NCBI RefSeq assembly: GCF_038237375.1
Contig: NZ_CP151273.1
Coordinates: forward strand, 682,001 to 746,000
Length of the DNA: 64,000 bases
Direction of reading: 5' to 3'
From: Alcaligenes sp. SDU_A2
GTDB lineage: Bacteria; Pseudomonadota; Gammaproteobacteria; Burkholderiales; Burkholderiaceae_B
This document shows, one piece after another, positions 54,345 to 62,741 of the stretch (within the stretch, counting starts at the first letter, position 1; every line of letters starts with the position of its first letter). The position numbers and the translations under genes were made by a program. Below the pieces are notes generated by a model. The model saw nothing but the letters and a program-made list of their open reading frames with translations. It had not been told where the DNA came from and made no database searches.

Positions 54345-55127
54345 ATGTGCAGTGTTATGAATCTTTCCGTTCGGCAGAGCATTATTGTGGACTTGCTGCG
54401 GGCCCAGGGCATGGTGTCGGTGGATGGCCTGGCTACGCATTTCGGCGTGACCCCGCAGACCATACGCCGCGATCTGAACCATCTGTACGAGGCCGATCTG
54501 GTGCGCCGCCGACATGGCGGTGCCGAACTGAACGTGACCGAGCGCAATGTGTCGTTTCAGACGCGCCGCATCACGCAGTTGCAGGGCAAGGCGCGCATCG
54601 GTCGCGCCGTGGCCGGGTTGATTCCGCCCGGTGCCAGCGTGTTGCTGGGCTTTGGCACGACGCCCGAGCAGGTGGCATTGGCCTTGGCCGATCACCAGGA
54701 CCTGACGGTGGTGACCAACAATATCAGCGCCGCGTTGGCACTGACGCATAACCTGAGCCACCGCGTGGTGCTGGCAGGCGGGCAGTTGCGCCAGCCCAAT
54801 CCGGAAATACTGGGGCCGGAGGCCGAGCGCCTGTTCAATAGCTTCAAGGCGGATTTCGGCGTGTCGGGGGTCGGCGGCTTTGATTCGGACGGCGCTTTGC
54901 TGGATTTTGATATGGCCGAGTCCGATTGCCACAAGGCGTTGCGCGGCAACTGTCGGGTGCGCATTCTGGTGCTGGACCACACCAAGTTCGGGCGTCGCGC
55001 GCCGGTGCGCAGCGGTTCGCTGGACGATGTGGATATTCTGGTCTGCGACCGCGCCATACCGCAGCCGTATCGGGAGCAGATCCCGGACCGGGTGCAGGTC
55101 GTCATTGCCGACGAGGTGCAGCCATGA
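54345..55127 (+). CDS. DeoR/GlpR family transcriptional regulator
   Basis: A 260-residue regulator with a DeoR-type helix-turn-helix (IIVDLLRAQGMVSVDGLATHFGVTPQTIRRDLNHLYEADLVRRRHGGAEL, about 12-62). A sugar-phosphate isomerase-like effector domain follows (VLLGFGTTPEQVALALAD, VVTNNISAALAL, GPEAERLFNSFKADFGVSGVGGFDSDGALLDFD). It closely follows GlpR architecture. The stop overlaps the ABC ATPase start (ATGA), so it is part of the importer operon and probably senses a phosphorylated polyol such as glycerol 3-phosphate. The start may be at 54345 or at the in-frame ATG 54357. Confidence 0.9.
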   Translation: MCSVMNLSVRQSIIVDLLRAQGMVSVDGLATHFGVTPQTIRRDLNHLYEADLVRRRHGGAELNVTERNVSFQTRRITQLQGKARIGRAVAGLIPPGASVLLGFGTTPEQVALALADHQDLTVVTNNISAALALTHNLSHRVVLAGGQLRQPNPEILGPEAERLFNSFKADFGVSGVGGFDSDGALLDFDMAESDCHKALRGNCRVRILVLDHTKFGRRAPVRSGSLDDVDILVCDRAIPQPYREQIPDRVQVVIADEVQP

Positions 55128-56194
55128 GCCGCGCCGCGATCGAGCTGCAAGGCATCGGCAAGTCCTGGGGCGAGCACGCCGTGCTCAAGCAAATGGATCT
55201 GTCCATACAGGAAGGGCAGTTTACCGCTTTGCTGGGGCCGTCGGGTTGTGGCAAGTCCACGTTGCTGCGCATTATTGCCGGTCTGGAAACGCCCGATCAG
55301 GGGCGCTTGTTGATTAATGGCGTCGATGCAACCGAGCTGGAACCCGCCCAGCGCGGTTTGAGCATGGTGTTCCAGTCCTATGCCTTGTTTCCGCATTTAA
55401 GCGTGGCCGACAATATTTTGTTTGGCCTGAAGGTGCGCCGTGCCGACCGCAAACAACAACAAGAGCGGCTGCGCGAAGCCCTGGCCCTGACCAATCTGGA
55501 GGGGTTGGAAGAACGCAAGCCCGGCCAGTTGTCGGGCGGTCAACGCCAACGCGTGGCCCTGGCGCGCAGCATTGTGTCGGGACACCGCATCTGTCTGATG
55601 GACGAACCCCTGTCCAATCTGGACGCCAAGCTGCGCCATACGGTGCGCCACGAGATCCGCGCCCTGCAACAGCGTCTGGGCTTGACCGTGGTGTATGTGA
55701 CGCACGATCAGACCGAGGCAATGGGCATGGCGGACCACGTGGTGCTGCTCAATGCCGGTCGTATCGAGCAGCAGGGCGCTGCCCAGGCGCTGTATGGCGA
55801 ACCTAACAGTGTGTTTACCGCCGGTTTTATCGGCAGTCCACCCATGATGATGATCCCCAGCGACCACGTGCCGCTGGGCTTGTGGCCCTCGCGCCGCCAG
55901 TTCGATCAGCCGCATCGCGTGCTGGTGGGCGTGCGCCCGGAAAATCTGCGCTTGCAGGACGCCGCGCCCGAGCATGTCGAGGCGACCGTGGAGCACCAGG
56001 AGTTCCAGGGAGCCGATGCCTATGTCTATGTCCGTCTGAACGATGGCCGCACCTTGATCGTGCGCGCGCCGCACAGCCACCGTGTTTCGGCGGGCATGCG
56101 TTGCGGTCTCAGTTGGGACCCGGTCCATGCCTTTTATTTTCACCAGGACAGCGGGGCGTGTCTGCCCACGCCGTCATCCGCACTTCCAGCCTAA
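55124..56194 (+). CDS. ugpC: Ugp/MalK-type ABC transporter ATPase
   Basis: A 356-residue ATPase of the CUT1 (MalK/UgpC) class: Walker A GPSGCGKST (38-46), Q-loop VFQSYALFPH, signature LSGGQ (136-140), Walker B CLMDEP (157-162) and the H-loop VTHDQ. A C-terminal TOBE/OB regulatory region follows (VGVRPENLRL). The symbol is given by similarity to the glycerol-3-phosphate system; the true substrate is not proven. The order regulator, ATPase, binding protein, two permeases, phosphoesterase is unusual, as the ATPase comes first. Confidence 0.85.
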   Translation: MSRAAIELQGIGKSWGEHAVLKQMDLSIQEGQFTALLGPSGCGKSTLLRIIAGLETPDQGRLLINGVDATELEPAQRGLSMVFQSYALFPHLSVADNILFGLKVRRADRKQQQERLREALALTNLEGLEERKPGQLSGGQRQRVALARSIVSGHRICLMDEPLSNLDAKLRHTVRHEIRALQQRLGLTVVYVTHDQTEAMGMADHVVLLNAGRIEQQGAAQALYGEPNSVFTAGFIGSPPMMMIPSDHVPLGLWPSRRQFDQPHRVLVGVRPENLRLQDAAPEHVEATVEHQEFQGADAYVYVRLNDGRTLIVRAPHSHRVSAGMRCGLSWDPVHAFYFHQDSGACLPTPSSALPA

Positions 56195-56212
56195 CCTTAC
56201 AGCGAGTCTTTC

Positions 56213-57475
56213 ATGTTGAAGAAGTATCTGCTTGCCACATCCAGCGCCGTGTTGATGGGCCTGGGCACCAATGCCTACAGCGCGGTGGAGTTGACCATGT
56301 ATTACCCCATTTCGGTCGGCGGTCCGCTGACCGAGGTGGTGGACGGCCTGATCAAGGACTTCCAGGCCGAAAACCCCGAAGTTAAGGTCAAGGCCGTGTA
56401 CTCCGGCAATTACGATGAAACCCGCATTCGCGCCCTGTCGGCGCTGCGCGCCGGCGAACCCGTGCAATTGTCTGTATTGGGCGCGCTGGATACCCATGAT
56501 CTGGTCGAGCAGGGTCTGGTCGAATCGTTCAGCGACCTGGCAACGGACAAAGCCAGCCAGGACTGGCTGAAAAGCTTCTACCCGGCGTTGATGGCCAATG
56601 GCACCCTGGAAGGCAAGGTCTGGGGCATTCCTTTCCAGCGTTCGACCATTGTCATGTTCTACAACAAGGACATGTTCCGCGAAGCCGGGCTGAACCCGGA
56701 TCAGCCGCCCAAGAATTGGGACGAACTGGTGCAGACGGCCCAGAAGCTGACCACGGACAAGCGCCACGGCCTGATGATTCCGTCCACTGGCTACCCGTAC
56801 TGGATGTTCCAGGCGATGGCCTTGCAAAATGGCCGCCAGCTGATGAACGAAAACGGGAATCAGGTTTACCTGAACGATCCCAAATCGGTCGAGGCTTTGC
56901 AGTTTTTCCATGATCTGGCCTACAAGCACAAGGTCAGCCCGGCCGGCACGATTGAATGGGGCACGCTGCGCCAGTCGTTTGTGCAAGGTCAGACGGCCAT
57001 GATGTGGCACACCACCGGCAACCTGACGGCCGTCAAGAACGAAGCCAAGTTCGACTTTGGCGTGGCCATGCTGCCTGCCAAAGAAAAAGCGGCTTCGCCC
57101 ACGGGCGGCGGTAACTTCTACCTGTTCAAGGGGGCCAGCGACGAGCAAAAGCAGGCAGCCCTGGGCTTTGTGCGTTGGATGACGGCTCCCGAGCGTGCCG
57201 CCAAATGGTCGATGGCCACGGGTTATGTGGGCATCAGTCCCGCTGCGTACGAAACCCAGGCCCTGACGGAATACGCCAAGACCTTCCCGCAGGCCTTGGT
57301 GGCGCGCGATCAGTTGGCCGTAGCTTCGCCCGAGTTTGCGACTTACGAGACGGCCCGCGTGCGCGAACTGCTGTCCAACGCCGTGCAAGCCGCCCTGACC
57401 CAGGCCAAGACGCCCAAGGCCGCTCTGGATGATGCCCAGACGGCAGCCGAGCGTTTGCTGCGTCCTTTCAACTAA
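56213..57475 (+). CDS. ugpB: Extracellular solute-binding protein, UgpB-like (family 1)
   Basis: A 420-residue periplasmic receptor with a signal peptide ending NAYSA/VELT. VELTMYYPISVGGPLTEVVDGLIKDFQAENPEVKVKAVYSGNYDETRIRALSALRAGEPVQL closely follows UgpB, and KVWGIPFQRSTIVMFYNKDMFREAGL is typical of CUT1 receptors. This supports glycerophosphate-like ligands: sn-glycerol 3-phosphate or glycerophosphodiesters. No lipobox. Confidence 0.88.
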   Translation: MLKKYLLATSSAVLMGLGTNAYSAVELTMYYPISVGGPLTEVVDGLIKDFQAENPEVKVKAVYSGNYDETRIRALSALRAGEPVQLSVLGALDTHDLVEQGLVESFSDLATDKASQDWLKSFYPALMANGTLEGKVWGIPFQRSTIVMFYNKDMFREAGLNPDQPPKNWDELVQTAQKLTTDKRHGLMIPSTGYPYWMFQAMALQNGRQLMNENGNQVYLNDPKSVEALQFFHDLAYKHKVSPAGTIEWGTLRQSFVQGQTAMMWHTTGNLTAVKNEAKFDFGVAMLPAKEKAASPTGGGNFYLFKGASDEQKQAALGFVRWMTAPERAAKWSMATGYVGISPAAYETQALTEYAKTFPQALVARDQLAVASPEFATYETARVRELLSNAVQAALTQAKTPKAALDDAQTAAERLLRPFN

Positions 57476-57487
57476 GCGGATCGGACC

Positions 57488-58378
57488 ATGGCTGAACCAT
57501 TGCGAGTGCTGCGTAAAGAATGGGTGTTTGCCTACCTGTTGCTGACGCCGCTGTTTGTGCTGTTGAGCATGTTCGCCTTTATTCCGGCGCTGCAAACGCT
57601 CTGGTCCAGCCTGCACAGCAAGGGGACGGCTCGCCGTCCCGCCCAGTTCGTCGGCATGGAAAATTACGATGCCATGCTGGCGGACCCGACTTTCTGGCTG
57701 GTGCTGGAGAACAACCTTTGGTATGCGGCCGTCGTGATTCCTGTGTCGATGGCGCTGGCTTTGCTGATGGCGCTGTGGGCCAACCGGGCCATGAGCATGC
57801 GGGGCTGGGTGCGCTGCGCCTACTTCACGCCCACCATGCTGCCCATGATTGCGGCCGCCAATCTGTGGTTGTTCTTCTATACCCCCGACTTGGGTTTGCT
57901 GGACCAGATTACCGGCCTGTTCGGGCAAGGCCCCACTAACTGGCTGGGTCAACCGCAGACGGCGCTGGGTGCCGTCATGGTGGTAACGATCTGGAAGGAG
58001 GCGGGGTTTTTCATGATTTTCTACCTGGCTGCCTTGCAGACCATTCCGCCCGAATTGCGCGATGCGGCCCGCCTGGAAGGGGCCAGTCGCTGGCAGTATG
58101 GGCGGCGCGTGCTGTGGCCGTTGCTGGCACCCACTACCTTGTTCATCTTGATCAACGCGCTGATTAATTCGGTCAAGCTGGTCGATCATCTGTTCATCCT
58201 GACCAAGGGTGGCCCCAACAATGCATCCAAGCTGCTCTTGTATTGGATCTGGGAAACCGCGTTTGCCTATATGGATACGCCGAGCGCCGCCGTGCTGACC
58301 GTGATTTTGCTGGCGGGTCTGGGGCTGATCGCTGTTTTTCAATTCCGCTACGCCGAACGCCGCGTGCATTACCAGTAA
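57488..58378 (+). CDS. ugpA: ABC transporter permease, UgpA/MalF-like
   Basis: A 296-residue CUT1 permease with six hydrophobic segments and the EAA loop ELRDAARLEGASRWQYGRRVLWPLLAPT, which contacts the ATPase. It starts 12 bases after the binding protein gene and is followed by the second permease at 5 bases. Confidence 0.88.
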   Translation: MAEPLRVLRKEWVFAYLLLTPLFVLLSMFAFIPALQTLWSSLHSKGTARRPAQFVGMENYDAMLADPTFWLVLENNLWYAAVVIPVSMALALLMALWANRAMSMRGWVRCAYFTPTMLPMIAAANLWLFFYTPDLGLLDQITGLFGQGPTNWLGQPQTALGAVMVVTIWKEAGFFMIFYLAALQTIPPELRDAARLEGASRWQYGRRVLWPLLAPTTLFILINALINSVKLVDHLFILTKGGPNNASKLLLYWIWETAFAYMDTPSAAVLTVILLAGLGLIAVFQFRYAERRVHYQ

Positions 58379-58383
58379 GCGCT

Positions 58384-59226
58384 ATGGATACCGTCTTGAT
58401 TGCTCCTGCTACGCGGCGCGCTGTGCGCCTGCCGTCCCTGGATACGCTGGGTGCGCATGCCCTGGCCCTGCTTTGGATCGCCCCTTTGCTGTATGCCTGC
58501 TGGGCGGCGTTCCGCGACCCGTCGGCCGCGCTTAATTTTGACTGGCGTTCGGGCTGGACGTTGCAAAATTTCAGCGCGGCCTGGGATAGGGCGCCCTGGC
58601 TGCGCTACATCCTGAACACGACCTTGTTGGTGCTGACCATTCTGGCCGGACAGTTTGTGCTCTGCACCTTGGCTGCCTATGCCTTTGCGCGTTTTCGTTT
58701 TTTTGGCAGTCAGTTTTTATTCATGCTGCTGCTGTTGCAGTTGTTCATCCTGCCCGAAGTGCTGATTGTGGAAAATTACCGCATGGTTGCCTTGCTGGGT
58801 TGGACCGATACGGTCTGGGGCATGGGCGTGCCGTACATGGCCAGTGCCTTTGGCGTGTTTTTGCTGCGTCAGGCTTTCAAGCAGGTGCCGCGCGAGCTGG
58901 AGGATGCAGCCCGGCTGGAAGGCTGTAGTCGCCTGGGCGTGCTGTGGCGTGTATACGTGCCGCTGGTCAAACCGGTGTATCTGGCCTATGCGCTGGTGTC
59001 CGTGTCCTCGCACTGGAACAATTTTCTGTGGCCGCTGGTCATCAGCAGCTCCGAACATACCCGGCCGTTGACGGTGGGCCTGTCCTTGTTCGGCGCGCCC
59101 GAAAGCGGGGTCAGCATCGCCTTGATCAGCGCCGCCACCTTGATGACCATTTTTCCGCTGTTGCTGGGCTTTTTGTTGTTCCAGAAGCAGTTCATGCAGG
59201 CGTTTTTGCGCGCCGGCATACGTTAA
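58384..59226 (+). CDS. ugpE: ABC transporter permease, UgpE/MalG-like
   Basis: A 280-residue CUT1 permease with six hydrophobic segments and the EAA loop ELEDAARLEGCSRLGVLWRVYVPLVKPV. The start at 58384 (MDTVLIAPATRR) follows the previous stop by 5 bases; the frame is open further upstream inside ugpA but that part is not coding. It completes the importer. Confidence 0.88.
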   Translation: MDTVLIAPATRRAVRLPSLDTLGAHALALLWIAPLLYACWAAFRDPSAALNFDWRSGWTLQNFSAAWDRAPWLRYILNTTLLVLTILAGQFVLCTLAAYAFARFRFFGSQFLFMLLLLQLFILPEVLIVENYRMVALLGWTDTVWGMGVPYMASAFGVFLLRQAFKQVPRELEDAARLEGCSRLGVLWRVYVPLVKPVYLAYALVSVSSHWNNFLWPLVISSSEHTRPLTVGLSLFGAPESGVSIALISAATLMTIFPLLLGFLLFQKQFMQAFLRAGIR

Positions 59227-59235
59227 GGATTATTC

Positions 59236-60045
59236 ATGAAAATCATCCAGATCTCGGATCTGCACATTACCCCACCCGGTGGTCTGTTGTTTGGCTCGGA
59301 CCCGGCAGACCGCTTGCGCAGTTGCGTGCGGCACATCAATCGCTACCATCCGGATGCCGACCTGTGCGTGCTGACCGGCGACCTGACCCATGCTGGCCAC
59401 CCTTTGGCCTACGAGCGGCTGCGCGCTGTCTTGCAGGAGCTGACGGTGCCCACGCGCCTGCTGATGGGCAACCATGACAGCCGCGAGGCGTTCTGGAGCT
59501 ATTTCCCCGCTACGCACACCGATGTTCCGGGCTTTGTGCAGCATGCCCAGACGCTGGGTCAGTGGCGGGCTATTTATTTGGATACCTTGCAGGATGGCTA
59601 CACCAATGGCTATCTGTGCCAGACGCGCCTGGACTGGTTGCAGGACGAGCTGGCCCGGCATGCCGGGCCGGTGCTGCTGTTTTCGCACCATCCCTTGCCT
59701 GCTTTGCAATACCCGTCCATGGATTGGCTGCGCCTGAGCAATGCCCAGGCGCTGTTGCCTATGCTCCAGGCGCACCCGGCACCTGTGCATTTGTTTTCCG
59801 GCCATGTGCATCGTTGTTCGGCCGGTATCTGGAACGGCTTGCCGTTTACGACCGTCAGCGGCACCAACCATCAGCACGAATTGGATCTGGTGCGCACCGG
59901 CGCGGCCACGTCCACGTTCGAGCCGGCCAGCTACGCCGTGATCCTGCCCAACGAGGACGGACTGACCGTGCATTTCCAGCCCTTTGGCTACGAAGAGCTG
60001 CGTTTTCCGTATACCGGGGATATCGGCGCACTCAAGTGCATGTAA
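59236..60045 (+). CDS. Metallophosphoesterase (CpdA/GpdQ-like)
   Basis: A 269-residue calcineurin-like phosphoesterase with every metal motif: ISDLHI (D8, H10), LTGDLTHAG (D48), MGNHD (N, H), SHHPLP and SGHVHR. GpdQ- and CpdA-like enzymes hydrolyse glycerophosphodiesters or cyclic nucleotides. There is no signal peptide. As the last gene of the Ugp-like operon, 9 bases after ugpE, it may split imported glycerophosphodiesters inside the cell. Confidence 0.87.
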   Translation: MKIIQISDLHITPPGGLLFGSDPADRLRSCVRHINRYHPDADLCVLTGDLTHAGHPLAYERLRAVLQELTVPTRLLMGNHDSREAFWSYFPATHTDVPGFVQHAQTLGQWRAIYLDTLQDGYTNGYLCQTRLDWLQDELARHAGPVLLFSHHPLPALQYPSMDWLRLSNAQALLPMLQAHPAPVHLFSGHVHRCSAGIWNGLPFTTVSGTNHQHELDLVRTGAATSTFEPASYAVILPNEDGLTVHFQPFGYEELRFPYTGDIGALKCM

Positions 60046-60069
60046 GCCACACTTTGTTTTACATCAAAC

Positions 60070-60098
60070 TTTCCAGTTGAGCGCAAGATCGATATACT
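60070..60098 (+). promoter_or_regulatory. Predicted promoter of the terC leader
   Basis: TATACT (60093-60098) with a TTTCCA -35-like hexamer at 60070-60075 and a 17-base spacer. It would start transcription about 60104, at the beginning of the yybP-ykoY aptamer. Confidence 0.5.
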
Positions 60099-60102
60099 TA
60101 GC

Positions 60103-60230
60103 GCCTATCAAGGGGAGTAGCTTATCTTCCGGCGCATCGTCATTACGGCAGTGTTGCAGTCATCTGCACATTCCCGGTGCCTGGGCAACCACAGGTTGCA
60201 AGCAAGACCTTGCCATCATGGGCAAGGTGA
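60103..60230 (+). promoter_or_regulatory. yybP-ykoY family (Mn2+) riboswitch
   Basis: The signature TATCAAGGGGAGTAGC opens the element (60105-60121). A later CCTGGGCAACCACAGG block corresponds to the second conserved internal-loop strand. The element sits in a ~270-base untranslated leader directly upstream of a TerC family gene, the classical partner of this riboswitch (compare alx and mntP in E. coli). The 3' border is approximate. High Mn2+ should allow expression. From 60230 to 60373 further hairpins may form the expression platform; no gene is seen there. Confidence 0.85.
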
Positions 60231-60373
60231 ACTCTCCACAATCGAGATGGCCTGTGTCCCTGGTGGAGCAGGCCATTTTGTTTGGCGTCGTAAGCGGGCC
60301 GTTCCTGCAGGCGACGGACTGTGCAAGATGGCCGACTGGTTTCCATTAAAAAACTTGAAGAGGCGGGCAACAG

Positions 60374-61078
60374 ATGCTTGAGCTTTTGCAGACAATCAGT
60401 TGGGCGGCAGTGTTTCAGATCATCATGATCGACATTTTGCTGGGGGGCGATAACGCCGTGGTTATTGCGCTTGCCTGCCGGAATCTTCCGGCCAAGCAGC
60501 GTATGCAGGGCGTGTTGTGGGGTACGGCCGGCGCCATTGGCCTGCGCGTGGTGCTGATCGCCTTTGCGCTGACGCTGTTGGCGGTGCCTTACCTGAAGAT
60601 CGTGGGCGCTTTGCTGTTGGTGTGGATCGGCGTCAAGCTGCTGATCCCCGAAGATGACGCACACGGCAATGTGGAAGGTGGCGCGACTTTGTGGAAAGCC
60701 ATCAAGACCATTATCGTGGCCGACTTTGTCATGAGCCTGGATAACGTCATCGCCATTGCCGGTGCTGCACAGACGGCCGACCCCGATCATCAGATCGGTC
60801 TGGTGGTCTTTGGCCTGGTGGTCAGTGTGCCTATCATTATCTGGGGCAGCACGCTGGTGCTCAAGCTGATCGACCGTTTCCCGCTGGTGGTGACGCTGGG
60901 CGCGGCCTTGCTGGGCTGGATCGCCGGCGGCATGCTGGTGACCGACGTGGTCTTTGTGGAGCATTTCGGCACTCCTTCCACCACGACCAAGCTGATTGCC
61001 GAAGCCGTTGGCGCTGCCTTGATCGTTGTGCTGGGCAAGGGCATCGCTGCCCGCAAGCGCAAGTCGGTTCAGGCCTGA
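60374..61078 (+). CDS. TerC/YjbE family membrane protein, probable manganese exporter
   Basis: A 234-residue TerC-superfamily protein (YjbE type) with seven hydrophobic segments. The two conserved acidic signatures in membrane helices are IDILLGGDNAVVIALACRNLP (about 20-40) and VADFVMSLDNVIAIAGAA (about 115-132). Such proteins handle Mn2+ or metallate exported proteins. The Mn-sensing leader strengthens a role in manganese efflux. Confidence 0.9.
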   Translation: MLELLQTISWAAVFQIIMIDILLGGDNAVVIALACRNLPAKQRMQGVLWGTAGAIGLRVVLIAFALTLLAVPYLKIVGALLLVWIGVKLLIPEDDAHGNVEGGATLWKAIKTIIVADFVMSLDNVIAIAGAAQTADPDHQIGLVVFGLVVSVPIIIWGSTLVLKLIDRFPLVVTLGAALLGWIAGGMLVTDVVFVEHFGTPSTTTKLIAEAVGAALIVVLGKGIAARKRKSVQA

Positions 61079-61163
61079 TTCTGAACCCGTTCTGGCCCAG
61101 GGGCTTCGCGCCTGGGCCGGTTCCGGGTTAAGCTTGAATGATTTTCCAAACAAGGAGTACATC

Positions 61164-61445
61164 ATGGCACAAGCCTCCGCTCGCCACATTCTGGTCAGCA
61201 CCGAAGACAAAGCGAACGAACTGAAAGCCGCCATCGAAGCCGGCGCTGAATTCGCTCAGGTCGCCAAGGAAAATTCCAGCTGCCCATCGTCGCGCCAGGG
61301 CGGCGAACTGGGTACGTTTGGCCGCGGCCAGATGGTTCCCGAGTTCGACCAGGTCGTGTTCAGCGCCCCAGTGGGCGTGGTTCAGGGCCCTGTCAAGACA
61401 CAGTTCGGCTACCACCTGGTGGAAGTGACCGACCGTCAGGACTGA
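61164..61445 (+). CDS. ppiC: Parvulin-type peptidyl-prolyl isomerase
   Basis: A 93-residue stand-alone PpiC: ASARHILVSTEDKANELKAAIEAGAEFAQVAKENSSCPSSRQGGELGTFGRGQMVPEFDQVVFS...VKTQFGYHLVEVTDRQD. It has the parvulin His pair (RHIL, YHLVEV) and Cys in SSCPS. AAGGAG lies 7 bases before the ATG. No signal peptide, so cytoplasmic. It is followed by a terminator into whose T tract composite element 2 is inserted. Confidence 0.92.
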   Translation: MAQASARHILVSTEDKANELKAAIEAGAEFAQVAKENSSCPSSRQGGELGTFGRGQMVPEFDQVVFSAPVGVVQGPVKTQFGYHLVEVTDRQD

Positions 61446-61487
61446 TTTCTGGCCCCGACGCTCAACCCGCCACGGCGGGTTGGCCCG

Positions 61488-61528
61488 ATCCCTGCGCAGC
61501 GCAACGACGCTACGCAGGGATTTTTTTT
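61488..61528 (+). terminator. Rho-independent terminator of ppiC
   Basis: Stem ATCCCTGCG (61488-61496) / CGCAGGGAT (61513-61521) with a T8 tract (61521-61528). The composite repeat element starts on the very next base. Confidence 0.9.
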
Positions 61529-61591
61529 GGTTCTTTGCCTATTGTCGAGAACCATTGCTCATTAATAAGCGGAATACAAACGCTAGAAATC

Positions 61592-61824
61592 GCCGTTCAA
61601 GTCTGGGGCTGGGCCGTCCGGGCTGATGGTTTGCCGGTGCTGCGCACCGGTGCCCTTGTCAAGCACGCGGGCCGGGCGCAGCCTGAACTCCTGGGGTGTC
61701 TCGTCCATTGGACGAGACACAAGCGCCCCAGTCGAACAGCAGGCCGCTTGCCTCCCGGCCCACGTACTTGCCGGCGGCAAACCATCTGACCCGCCCGCTC
61801 GCCCCAGCCCCAGACTTGAACGGC
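61592..61824 (+). repeat. Structured palindromic arm C
   Basis: P1 is a perfect 22-bp pair (61592-61613 with 61803-61824). P2 is GATGGTTTGCCG (61625-61636) with 61775-61786. A local hairpin GGTGC-TGC-GCACC follows (61636-61648). P3 is GGGCCGGG with CCCGGCCC (61669-61676, 61754-61761). P4 is CTGGG/CCCAG. P5 is an 11-bp hairpin GTGTCTCGTCC-ATT-GGACGAGACAC (61696-61720). The conserved blocks TGAACTC, AAGCGCC, TCGAACAGCA and TTGCCTCCC are all present. Confidence 0.8.
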
Positions 61825-61921
61825 TTTTGTTCGTTAGATTGCGTATCAATGGTCTTGAATACGTCGCTGCCTTCCTTACTCTGATGGTTCATTGGCGTGT
61901 TCCAACGAAGAAACGTACGGA

Positions 61922-62154
61922 GCCGTTCGCAGGTGTGCAGGTCTCGTTCGGGCGGATCGGAGGGCTTGCCGCAGGCGCAGGAGCGATCTGGGAGGCAAGC
62001 GCCGTTCTGTTCGAGCCCGGCGTGTGTTGTTCGCCTGGGGGGCGAACAACCGGGCGAGTTAACGGCGCGCCCAGATCGCTTCTGCGACCAGGGAACCGGT
62101 GCGCAGCACCGGCAAGCCGTCAGCCCGGGCGAGACCTGCACACCTGCGAATGGC
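61922..62154 (-). repeat. Structured palindromic arm D (opposite orientation to C)
   Basis: P1 is 25 bp with one G-T wobble (61922-61946 with 62130-62154). P2 is GGCTTGCCG (61963-61971) with 62110-62118. P5 is a ten-pair hairpin plus one wobble (62026-62036 with 62040-62050). On the minus strand it shows the conserved blocks TTAACTC, TCGAACAG, CTTGCCTCCC and CCCTGGTC. Confidence 0.8.
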
Positions 62155-62474
62155 GGCTTGCCGTCGTACTTCTTCTGTCCGAGGGCAGGTTCAGCCCGAA
62201 AATCTGTGAAGAACCATTTTGTTGGGGAGGCCATCTTGGATCTTGTGACGCTTAGCGGTGTCTGCGTGGCAAGCGCGACGTGTTTTTTGCCGGTGCCTTT
62301 CAAGACCGGGTGCGGGGCGGGGGCCGGTGATACGGAGGCTGAATGCTGTCTTGCGTTAAATCCCTGGACATTTGCGCCTGTCCTGCGCAGTATGCATGCC
62401 ATGCTGGCACATGGCGCGGCCATGAGCAGCCTGCTTGTTTTGAGCGGGCATGCCGGTTTTTTAGCGAAATGCGT

Positions 62475-62738
62475 ATGAAACGTACCGATCTGGAAAAAAA
62501 TAAAGCCCTGAAAATCATGGGCAAGATGAAGGCGGCCACGCCGCCTGCCCGCTTTGCCGGTGAAACCGTGCTTGACCGCCGCGAACAGCGTCGTCTGGAT
62601 CAGGCCGCCGGTCTGGTGTCGTTCCCGGTCAAGCTGACCCAGCCTGTGATCGATGCGCTGAACGCCCGCGCCGCCGCCGATGGCGTCAGCATGAACGAGC
62701 TGGTGAACCGCTTGTTGGGCCAGGCGCTGGAGCAGTAG
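62475..62738 (+). CDS. Small ribbon-helix-helix-like protein
   Basis: An 87-residue basic protein (MKRTDLEKNKALKIMGKMKAATPP...). The C-terminal ~40 residues VSFPVKLTQPVIDALNARAAADGVSMNELVNRLLGQALEQ fit an Arc/CopG-like ribbon-helix-helix: a short strand, a helix, a turn at DGVS and a second helix. It could be a small DNA-binding regulator or antitoxin, but no toxin is adjacent. It lies 3 bases before the YaiI gene. An in-frame ATG at 62469 is an alternative start. Confidence 0.65.
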   Translation: MKRTDLEKNKALKIMGKMKAATPPARFAGETVLDRREQRRLDQAAGLVSFPVKLTQPVIDALNARAAADGVSMNELVNRLLGQALEQ

Positions 62739-62741
62739 GCC

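Larger units (their letters stand above)
61529..62215. mobile_element. MITE-like composite element 2 with ISL3-type ends
   Basis: A 687-bp second copy of the element at 24216-24948. The left end is GGTTCTTTGCCTATTGTCG; the right end, on the other strand, is GGTTCTTCACAGATTTTCGG. It contains arm C (61592-61824), a spacer sharing TGAATAC...GATG..CATTGG with the first element, and arm D (61922-62154) in reverse orientation. It begins exactly after the T8 of the ppiC terminator. The right flank, ATTTTGTT, is T-rich but not identical to the left, so the target duplication is not clear here. No coding sequence is supported. From 62216 to 62474 no gene is seen. Confidence 0.7.
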
